A DNA stretch of 10,730 nucleotides. Origin: Peptoniphilaceae bacterium. GTDB lineage: Bacteria > Bacillota > Clostridia > Tissierellales > Peptoniphilaceae. Below the pieces are notes generated by a model. It saw only the letters and a list, made by a program, of their open reading frames with translations. It was not told the origin of the DNA and searched no databases. A program made the position numbers and the translations under genes. Below, in pieces: positions 1 to 4,689 of this stretch. Location of the stretch: the NCBI GenBank assembly GCA_029983595.1, contig JASBZD010000039.1, positions 1-10,730 on the forward strand, read 5' to 3'. The number at the start of each line of letters is the position of its first letter. Positions within the stretch are counted from its first letter, which is position 1.

Positions 1-37
1 ACAAAATAAAAACTCCCTAGCATATGCTAAGGAGCTT
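1..37 (-). terminator. Intrinsic terminator of rpsD
   Basis: Read on the minus strand, the arms CTCCTTAGC and GCTAGGGAG form a 9-bp stem (one G-U wobble) around an ATAT loop, extendable outward by further pairs. It is followed at once by TTTTTATTTT. This is a textbook factor-independent terminator about 75 bases after the rpsD stop codon. An AT-only palindrome at 86-101 lies between the stop codon and this hairpin. Confidence 0.85.
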
Positions 38-112
38 ATTGTCAGTTTTGGGTGATTTTTAAAAGAACCAATTTTAAAAATACATTTTTTATATATAAAA
101 ATATTCGTACAA

Positions 113-709
113 TTAGATAAGTCTTGAGTAAAACTCGATTACTAGATTATCTTGGATTTCGATAGGTACTTCTGATCTTTCAGGGTATCTGATATAAGTT
201 CCTTCGAAATTATCATTTTTAGAAAGGTATGCTAATGTGTTAAGCATGTTAGATTCATAATTTTCTTTAAACATAGCATTCTTTCTGTGTTTTTGTTTAA
301 GTGAAATCACTTGTCCAGGGCTTACTCTATAAGATGGAACGTCAACTTTATGTCCGTCTACTTTAATAAGTCCGTGACTTACCATTTGTCTTGCTTGTCT
401 GATAGATGAAGCAAACCTTAATCTGTAAACTAGGTTATCTAGTCTAGATTCTAGAATTCTAACTAGAGCATCACCTGATGGATCTGTAGATCTTAAAGCT
501 TCTTCAACGTATCCTCTAAATTGTCTTTCCATTACGTTGTAATATTCTCTAAGTCTTTGTTTTTCCAATAGTTGCATACCATATTCAGTAAGTTTTCTAT
601 CAGATCTTGCTTGTCCACTTCCCATTCTTTTATTAGCTTTAGGAAGTCCGTATACGTTAAGGCCTAAACGTCTAACTTGTTTAACCCTTGGTTTTCTCAT
701 TCTTGCCAT
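113..709 (-). CDS. rpsD: 30S ribosomal protein S4, cysteine-free form
   Basis: S4 is a primary 16S rRNA-binding protein that starts assembly of the 30S body and, in many bacteria, represses its own synthesis. The 198-residue product has the S4 N-terminal domain (about residues 3-87) and the S4 RNA-binding domain (about 88-147, with RLDNLVYRL, RQARQMVSHG and VDGHKVDVPSYRV), and ends in the family-typical EFYSR. It contains no cysteine, so it is the zinc-independent (C-minus) form. The gene stands alone with its own promoter and terminator rather than sitting between rpsK and rpoA, as is usual in Clostridia. Its N-terminus (MARMRKPRVK) resembles, from memory, the second S4 copy some clostridia carry, so it may be a paralogue; the rest of the genome would decide. 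ATG start, preceded by TAGGAGA about 12 bases upstream, a slightly long spacing. Confidence 0.97.
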   Translation of the reverse strand: MARMRKPRVKQVRRLGLNVYGLPKANKRMGSGQARSDRKLTEYGMQLLEKQRLREYYNVMERQFRGYVEEALRSTDPSGDALVRILESRLDNLVYRLRFASSIRQARQMVSHGLIKVDGHKVDVPSYRVSPGQVISLKQKHRKNAMFKENYESNMLNTLAYLSKNDNFEGTYIRYPERSEVPIEIQDNLVIEFYSRLI

Positions 710-725
710 TAATTAATCGATCTCC

Positions 726-753
726 TATAAATTATTTACCGCGATAATTTATA
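726..753 (-). promoter_or_regulatory. Leader hairpin abutting the rpsD Shine-Dalgarno
   Basis: A perfect 10-bp inverted repeat, TATAAATTAT (726-735) against ATAATTTATA (744-753), encloses an 8-base loop that reads CGCGGTAA on the transcript. The predicted transcript starts near 756, so this hairpin would be almost the first thing transcribed. Its 3' arm runs directly into TAGGAGA (721-727), the ribosome binding site. Autoregulation of S4 through its mRNA leader is established in Firmicutes and enterobacteria; that this hairpin is such a target is inference from position only. I did not recognise the described Firmicute S4-leader fold. Confidence 0.45.
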
Positions 754-762
754 CCGTGTAAT

Positions 763-791
763 ATTATACATAACTTTTCATATAATGTAAA
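763..791 (-). promoter_or_regulatory. Sigma-A-type promoter of rpsD
   Basis: On the minus strand, TTTACA (786-791) and TATAAT (763-768) are separated by exactly 17 bases, one mismatch from the housekeeping consensus. Predicted start of transcription is near 756, giving a 5' untranslated leader of about 47 bases. AT-rich DNA lies upstream, as expected for a strong ribosomal-protein promoter. Confidence 0.8.
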
Positions 792-865
792 TGATTTTTT
801 ATAAATTTAGCGATAATTTTTTAATGAAATCTTATTCTATTGAATTTTCCGACAAATCTATTTAC

Positions 866-946
866 GCATAATAAAAAATAAATAAATAACTGAACTTCTT
901 TATACGCGTATATTATCAAAAATCCAAAGAACTGTAACCCTCGAAA
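866..946 (+). repeat. Direct repeat, copy 1
   Basis: Matches 968-1049 with 6 substitutions and one single-base gap over about 82 positions; the start-to-start period is 102 bases. Both copies begin GCATAATAAAAAA, carry AACTGAACTTCTT, then a short palindrome (TATACGCGTATA here, TATGCGCATA in copy 2), and end with TCCAAAGAAC and GTAACCCTCGAAA. Orientation is arbitrary. Not CRISPR: only two long units. Confidence 0.85.
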
Positions 947-967
947 TCCCATTAAAATTTATCAAAA

Positions 968-1049
968 GCATAATAAAAAACAAATAAACAACTGAACTTC
1001 TTTTTATGCGCATATTATCAAAAAATCCAAAGAACGGTAACCCTCGAAA
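968..1049 (+). repeat. Direct repeat, copy 2
   Basis: Second copy of the unit at 866-946. Its end is also related, in inverted orientation, to 1211-1250, so this copy forms one arm of a loose palindrome centred near 1140. The palindromic core differs in base composition from copy 1 (TGCGCA instead of ACGCGT) yet is still self-complementary, although its centre has shifted by one base. Confidence 0.85.
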
Positions 1050-1210
1050 ATTTTGATATCGTATAACTCATTCGACTACAACCTTCGAACTCGGCTAATT
1101 AGATATTAGCAGTCTTAAAAGCTCTTGTTCACAGATTATAAAATTAATTTAATAACTACATAATGCCTCAAACAACTCGGTTGTGGCCGTCTCATTTCGT
1201 TAACTCTATC

Positions 1211-1250
1211 TAAAATTTTCTCAGAAGTTACCTTGTTCTTTTGGATTTTT
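1211..1250 (-). repeat. Inverted, diverged copy of the repeat end
   Basis: On the minus strand this reads AAAAATCC, AAAAGAAC, AAGGTAACTTCTGAG, AAAATTTT. Copy 2 on the plus strand reads AAAAATCC, AAAGAAC, GGTAACCCTCG, AAAATTTT. The blocks line up in the same order with small insertions. Weaker similarity seems to continue inwards (for example GACTACAACC at 1074-1083 against GACGGCCACAACC on the opposite strand near 1180), which would make 1018-1250 one large imperfect inverted repeat. Confidence 0.6.
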
Positions 1251-1285
1251 ATAAATAGTTAATCTTAATATATATATTTTATAAT

Positions 1286-2152
1286 CTAACTAAGCACTGC
1301 ATCGGGTTTAGTCTGCTTATCATGATCTAAAACACCTGAATGGATCGCCCCAACTGGACAATTTTCTCTACATTCTGTACATCTTATACATTCTCTATCA
1401 TTTGCATTTTCTACTGGATTACATCCCATTGGGCACACTCTAGCGCATTTTCCACAATTTACGCATGCATGCTCATCTACACTATAATGAAATAATGATA
1501 TTGGGTTAAATAAACCATAGATCGCCCCAAGTGGGCATATGTATTTGCAAAATGGTCTATAAATTATAATTGAGGAAATTATTGTAATTATAAGTAAAAA
1601 GTTTTTCCATAAATAAAGCTTCCCAATTGTAGATCGTAAGCCCTTATTTAATAAAACTAGTGGTATCCCACCTTCTAGCGTACCTGCTGGACAGATTAAT
1701 TTGCAAAAATATGGCGCTCCTTGTCCTATTACATCTACCATAAATAATGGAAGTATTATTACAAAAACTGCTAAAATTATGTATTTTGCATATCTTAAAA
1801 CTCTATCTGCTCTAAAAGTCTTTATTTTTTTAGAAGGGATTTTATTTAATAGATCTTGAACTAGCCCGAATGGACATAAAAACCCACAGACTAGTCTTCC
1901 GATAAGAGCTCCCACCGCCATTAAAAATCCTATTACATAAAAACTAAATTTATGTTTATAAGATCCCATTACAGCTTGTAGCGAACCTATTGGACATGAG
2001 TTAAGTGCTCCAGGGCAAGAATAACAGTTAAGCCCTGGCGAGCAAAACTGTTTAAGTTTTCCCTGATAGATTTCACCTTCAAAAAATCCTTTAAAATAAC
2101 TATTAGATAATAAAGTATAAAATGCCTGAATAAAATGTCTTTTTATCTTCAT
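1286..2152 (-). CDS. Membrane 4Fe-4S electron-transfer protein (NapH/YccM-like)
   Basis: Polytopic membrane iron-sulfur protein, probably relaying electrons between cytoplasm and envelope. Counting from the chosen start (288 residues): an N-terminal cysteine cluster C37, C43, C46, C53 with CPIG; membrane spans near 70-92, 124-143 and 184-200; three CxxxCP motifs (C89/C93, C150/C154, C202/C206) typical of the NapH/YccM family; and a C-terminal ferredoxin domain with two CxxCxxCxxxCP sets (230-240 and 255-265) able to bind two 4Fe-4S clusters. The open frame continues upstream to an ATG at 2177-2179, but that start lies inside the microprotein gene. The ATG at 2150-2152 overlaps the microprotein's stop as TAATG and gives the natural N-terminus, so I prefer it. 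It is last gene of an operon with a TlpA lipoprotein, which suggests delivery of reducing power to extracytoplasmic thiols. The partner enzyme is unknown. Confidence 0.85.
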   Translation of the reverse strand: MKIKRHFIQAFYTLLSNSYFKGFFEGEIYQGKLKQFCSPGLNCYSCPGALNSCPIGSLQAVMGSYKHKFSFYVIGFLMAVGALIGRLVCGFLCPFGLVQDLLNKIPSKKIKTFRADRVLRYAKYIILAVFVIILPLFMVDVIGQGAPYFCKLICPAGTLEGGIPLVLLNKGLRSTIGKLYLWKNFLLIITIISSIIIYRPFCKYICPLGAIYGLFNPISLFHYSVDEHACVNCGKCARVCPMGCNPVENANDRECIRCTECRENCPVGAIHSGVLDHDKQTKPDAVLS

Positions 2153-2298
2153 TATCCTATACCTATACATTCTAGACATATGCGGATAGCTTTCATAAGC
2201 ACGATTTCTACCTCACCACGAGATGCACCAATTCCCATAAAGGCTATCCCCATAATTAAAACTAGAATTCCTGCTAGTTTTTTATTTTTTAACTTCAT
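2152..2298 (-). CDS. CD1871A-type CXXC membrane microprotein (48 aa)
   Basis: A short gene overlapping both neighbours, so it is easily missed. The product has 48 residues: a lysine-rich start (MKLKNKK), one hydrophobic span at about 9-25 (rich in I, L, V, M and G), the segment SRGEVEIVL (26-34), and a CLEC motif (C41, C44) in the C-terminal CLECIGIG. This matches my recollection of the family annotated as 'CD1871A family CXXC motif-containing protein', found next to 4Fe-4S membrane proteins in clostridia. Its start overlaps the end of the TlpA gene by 17 bases and its stop shares TAATG with the Fe-S gene, so translation is probably coupled through all three. An AGAGAG stretch upstream of the ATG is a weak Shine-Dalgarno. 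The CXXC pair could carry a dithiol/disulfide or hold a metal; no function is established that I know of. Confidence 0.85.
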   Translation of the reverse strand: MKLKNKKLAGILVLIMGIAFMGIGASRGEVEIVLMKAIRICLECIGIG

Positions 2299-2893
2299 TT
2301 AATTTACTCTCTACAGTTTTTTTCCAGCCTTCATAATCTTGAGCTCCCATAATAGGATCGCCTACGATTTTTCCTTCTTTATCTACAAATATAGTAGTAG
2401 GATATGCCTGAATATAGAATAGGCTTTCAGAAAACTCGCCTTCGTCAGGGATCATTTGGGTATATTTTACGCCAGTTTTTTCAAATATAGTTTTAGCTGC
2501 TTCTATAGCATTTTCATCTTTTTTCCCATTAACTCTTGTATCTGTTACGATTCCCACTACATTTACGCCTTTATCTTTATATTCTTCATAAATTTTTTGA
2601 AGCTCTGGTAATTCTGCTACACAAGGTCCACACCATGTACCCCAGATATTTACTAGTGTAAGATCGTGATTTTTAAAATCTTCATTAGTGAATTTTTCAC
2701 CATCAATCGTTTCATTTTCAAACTCGATTTTATCAAACTTTGGTGACATTTGATCTTTATTTGTCTGTGGTTCTGCCGGTGTCTCTACAGATTTAATATC
2801 CTCTTTTAACTTGTCTTCTTTAGGTCCACACCCAATAATAGATGTAGGTAGCATAAGTAGTGATAAAGCAATAAGTAATTTTTTATTTTTCAT
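2282..2893 (-). CDS. TlpA-like thioredoxin-family lipoprotein
   Basis: Envelope-anchored thiol-disulfide oxidoreductase of the TlpA/ResA group. The 203-residue protein begins with a lipoprotein signal peptide (positive MKNKK, hydrophobic core, lipobox SIIGC with the lipid-attached C22). An acidic linker rich in E, K, P and Q follows (about 24-50), then the AhpC/TSA-thioredoxin fold from about 52. The active site is WCGPC with C88 and C91, and the cis-proline is P165 in the YPTTIFVD motif. ATG start with AAGGAG seven bases upstream. It leads a three-gene operon with a CXXC microprotein and a membrane Fe-S protein, so its active-site disulfide may be kept reduced through them (inference). No ccdA or msrAB gene, common partners of such lipoproteins, is in the window. 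Substrate unknown. Confidence 0.9.
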   Translation of the reverse strand: MKNKKLLIALSLLMLPTSIIGCGPKEDKLKEDIKSVETPAEPQTNKDQMSPKFDKIEFENETIDGEKFTNEDFKNHDLTLVNIWGTWCGPCVAELPELQKIYEEYKDKGVNVVGIVTDTRVNGKKDENAIEAAKTIFEKTGVKYTQMIPDEGEFSESLFYIQAYPTTIFVDKEGKIVGDPIMGAQDYEGWKKTVESKLNEVKK

Positions 2894-2925
2894 TTTAAAT
2901 CTCCTTTTAGAAAAATTGTATATTC

Positions 2926-2934
2926 ATTATATCA
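2926..2934 (-). promoter_or_regulatory. Extended -10 promoter (P1) of the redox operon
   Basis: The minus strand reads TGATATAAT, a perfect -10 box with the TGn extension. No good -35 lies 16-18 bases upstream, as is allowed for extended -10 promoters. The predicted transcript starts about 25 bases before the lipoprotein start codon. Confidence 0.6.
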
Positions 2935-2953
2935 AAAATCGCAGGTGAAAATT

Positions 2954-2982
2954 ATAATATTATTCAAATAGTTTTATGTAAA
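2954..2982 (-). promoter_or_regulatory. Possible second promoter (P2) of the redox operon
   Basis: On the minus strand, TTTACA (2977-2982) and TATTAT (2954-2959) are 17 bases apart. The spacing is ideal and the boxes are reasonable, but AT-rich DNA gives such matches by chance. It lies inside and beside the inverted repeat at 2961-2993. Confidence 0.4.
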
Positions 2983-2993
2983 TAATTTGAATA
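2961..2993. promoter_or_regulatory. 9-bp inverted repeat, candidate operator
   Basis: TATTCAAAT (2961-2969) and ATTTGAATA (2985-2993) are exact inverted copies with a 15-base gap, 24 bases centre to centre (just over two helical turns). They flank the -35 box of candidate promoter P2 and sit 30-60 bases upstream of P1. The spacing suits a dimeric regulator binding one face of the helix. It could also pair in RNA, but no T-run follows, so it is not a terminator. Confidence 0.45.
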
Positions 2994-2997
2994 TATG

Positions 2998-3026
2998 AAA
3001 AAATCGACCTTTAATAAAAGGCCGAT
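2998..3026 (-). terminator. Intrinsic terminator of the antiporter gene
   Basis: On the minus strand ATCGGCCTTT pairs with AAAGGTCGAT (10 bp with one G-U wobble) around a short loop, directly followed by a T-run (TTTTTT). It lies about 30 bases after the stop codon at 3057 and isolates the antiporter gene from the redox operon. Confidence 0.85.
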
Positions 3027-3056
3027 CTAGATTTTGAAGCTACTATATTTTTTGTT

Positions 3057-4445
3057 TTATCCTAAGATCATTGTACCTATAACTCCACCAATAATTAGTG
3101 GTATGTTAAATGTGATAAAAGTAGGAACGCAAGTATCCCAAATATGATCGTGTTGTCCGTCGGCATCAAGTCCAGAAGTAGGTCCAAGAGTAGAGTCAGA
3201 TGCTGGAGAACCTGCATCCCCTAAAGCTCCTGCTACACCGATAAGAAGAATGATTGAAGCTGGAGAGAATCCTACTTTTATTCCTAATGGAACGAATATT
3301 GTTGCGATAATTGGAAGAGTAGAGAATGAAGATCCTATACCCATAGTTACTAATAGACCGATTAATAGCATTACTAATGCTGAGATAGGTTTAGATCCAC
3401 CCATTGCACCAGCAGCAGTTTCTACAAGGTGTTCTACACCACCAGTAGCTTTAATTACATCACCAAATCCAGCAGCAACAAGCATTACAAATGCGATAAA
3501 GCCCATCATTCCTATACCACCAGAAACTACATCATCAAGTTCAGAGAATTTGATTCCTCCAAAGATAAGCATAACTAGTACACCAAAAAGTGAAGAAAGT
3601 GGTAAAGATTGAGTAGCAATAGAAGTAAGTGCAGTTACTACAGCACCAGCTACAGCTGCCCAAGCTTGTCTATTCATTTTTGGTTCGATATCTGATGCTT
3701 CTTCTTGACCTAGAATTGGAAGATCTTCATAAATTCTGTCTTTTGCTGTAAATACTAAAACAGCGATAAAAAGACCAACTAGCATTGAAAGCCCGGCAAT
3801 CCACATTACTCCAGAAACGTCTCTTAGAGTAACATTAAGTCCATTTGCGTTAACTTGGTCGTTGATAATTCCGTGGAATATAGCCCCAAATCCTAATGGA
3901 AGTGTAACGTATGGAGCTTTTAGCCCGAAAGTAAGAGCACAAGCTACAGCACGTCTATCAAGTTTTAAGTTGTTAAATACTTTTAATAGAGGTGGAATTA
4001 AAATTGGAATAAATGCTATATGGATAGGTATTAAGTTTTGAGAAAAACAAGCTATGAAAGCTAAAATAAATACGATAAATCTTTTAGATCCGCTTAGTGA
4101 TTGAGATAATTTTTTAGATACGATATCTCCAAGACCAGTTCTAGCAAGACCTACAGCAAAAATACCTAATAAAATATAAGCTAGTGCAGTACTAGAGTTT
4201 CCTCCCATTCCGCCTATAAGAGTATCAATAATTCCTGTCTCTCCAGATGTGGAACTTACGAACCCTGGTAGATTACTTAAAAAAGCTAGTTTAGACTCTG
4301 CATCTATAACCGCTAATGGTAATCCGCCCACAAGTCCGCCTACGATAGCAGAAACGATAAGTGCTAATAATATATTAAATTTTAAAAGACATAAAACAGT
4401 AAGCACTATAACCGAGACTACTACGGGGTTAAATAATATTGTCAT
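3057..4445 (-). CDS. Na+/H+ antiporter-family membrane protein (YuiF/NhaC-like)
   Basis: A 462-residue, very hydrophobic protein with about 11-12 membrane spans. The family (Na_H_antiporter fold, Bacillus YuiF type) is annotated as Na+/H+ antiporter, though some members may be amino-acid transporters, so the substrate is uncertain. Diagnostic stretches are the re-entrant-like SQNLIPIHIAFIPILIPPLL (135-154), the glycine-rich span with LGFGAIFHG (184-192), and a conserved C-terminal segment from about 409 to 437 with GDAGSPASDSTLGPTSGLD and the polar GQHDHIWD. Acidic and histidine residues there are plausible ion-binding sites. ATG start with a perfect AGGAGG five bases upstream. The gene is a one-gene unit with its own promoter and terminator. 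Full length, no sign of damage. Confidence 0.85.
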   Translation of the reverse strand: MTILFNPVVVSVIVLTVLCLLKFNILLALIVSAIVGGLVGGLPLAVIDAESKLAFLSNLPGFVSSTSGETGIIDTLIGGMGGNSSTALAYILLGIFAVGLARTGLGDIVSKKLSQSLSGSKRFIVFILAFIACFSQNLIPIHIAFIPILIPPLLKVFNNLKLDRRAVACALTFGLKAPYVTLPLGFGAIFHGIINDQVNANGLNVTLRDVSGVMWIAGLSMLVGLFIAVLVFTAKDRIYEDLPILGQEEASDIEPKMNRQAWAAVAGAVVTALTSIATQSLPLSSLFGVLVMLIFGGIKFSELDDVVSGGIGMMGFIAFVMLVAAGFGDVIKATGGVEHLVETAAGAMGGSKPISALVMLLIGLLVTMGIGSSFSTLPIIATIFVPLGIKVGFSPASIILLIGVAGALGDAGSPASDSTLGPTSGLDADGQHDHIWDTCVPTFITFNIPLIIGGVIGTMILG

Positions 4446-4485
4446 TTTTTCCTCCTATTTTTAGTTTAGTAACTTCATTAACATT

Positions 4486-4515
4486 ATTATATCAAAACGT
4501 TTACATCAATACCAA
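4486..4515 (-). promoter_or_regulatory. Promoter of the antiporter gene
   Basis: The minus strand carries TTGGTA (4510-4515), an 18-base spacer and TATAAT (4486-4491), with the TGA extension making TGATATAAT. Predicted start of transcription is near 4479, giving a leader of about 34 bases that contains the AGGAGG site. Confidence 0.7.
4492..4505. promoter_or_regulatory. cre-like site (candidate CcpA box) in the promoter spacer
   Basis: The minus strand reads TGTAAACGTTTTGA. The catabolite-responsive element consensus is TGNNANCGNTNNCA; all fixed positions match except the next-to-last (G instead of C). The site fills most of the spacer between -35 and -10, where binding would block RNA polymerase. 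Carbon-catabolite repression of this gene is therefore plausible but is inference from one near-match. Confidence 0.35.
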
Positions 4516-4650
4516 GAAAAATTTTTGAACTGTTTTAATTATAATGTCAAAAACCTATAAGATATTATAAGCTTATTAAATGATAATGTTTTCACGTCTA
4601 ATAAGAGTCAAATCGCGTCTATTTTTCATATTTTTTATTGACGAATTTAA

Positions 4651-4680
4651 ATAAAAAAATCGAGCTTTTACACTCGATTT
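4651..4680 (-). terminator. Intrinsic terminator of the purine permease gene
   Basis: AAATCGAG (4657-4664) and CTCGATTT (4673-4680) form a perfect 8-bp stem with an 8-base loop. On the minus strand the stem runs straight into an uninterrupted T-run. It lies just after the permease stop codon at 4690. Confidence 0.85.
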
Positions 4681-4689
4681 AAAATAAGT

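Larger units (their letters stand above)
792..1285. other. Non-coding, repeat-bearing intergenic region
   Basis: About 490 bases between the rpsD promoter and the stop codon of the Fe-S protein gene. I see no convincing gene. It holds two direct-repeat copies (866-946, 968-1049), a related inverted copy (1211-1250), a short hairpin GCTAAT/ATTAGC (1094-1110), a 5-bp hairpin ACAAC/GTTGT (1172-1184), and an AT-rich near-palindrome at 1136-1155. No clear intrinsic terminator follows the Fe-S gene stop at 1286, so its transcript may run into this block. It could be remnants of a small mobile repeat or a structured RNA; nothing allows a choice. Confidence 0.6.

Noticed and set aside
86..101. TTTTTATATATAAAAA palindrome as an rpsD terminator
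   Set aside because: It consists of A and T only, with no GC pairs, so it is too weak; the GC-containing hairpin at 13-34 with its T-run is the better terminator.
866..1049. CRISPR-like array
   Set aside because: Only two units of about 82 bases with a 20-base gap, no regular spacers and no cas genes.
1172..1184. ACAAC/GTTGT hairpin as terminator of the Fe-S gene
   Set aside because: The stem is only five pairs and no T-run follows on the minus strand, so termination there is not supported.
2153..2179. Upstream ATG for the 4Fe-4S protein that would add nine residues (MSRMYRYRI)
   Set aside because: This stretch codes for the end of the CXXC microprotein in another frame. The ATG at 2150-2152 overlaps that gene's stop as TAATG and gives the family-like N-terminus.
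3250..3612. Plus-strand open frames of 71-159 codons at 3250-3612, 4249-4464 and 5216-5695, and a 62-codon one at 6153-6341
   Set aside because: Each lies opposite a well-supported membrane-protein or thioesterase gene, has low-complexity composition (long runs of I, P, T, S, N) and shows no promoter or ribosome site; they are shadows of the real genes.
4516..4650. Additional promoter or small gene between the purine permease terminator and the antiporter promoter
   Set aside because: TTGACA occurs on the minus strand near 4550 but no -10 box lies at proper spacing, and the palindrome ATAAGCTTAT (4567-4576) is short; no open frame of note is present.
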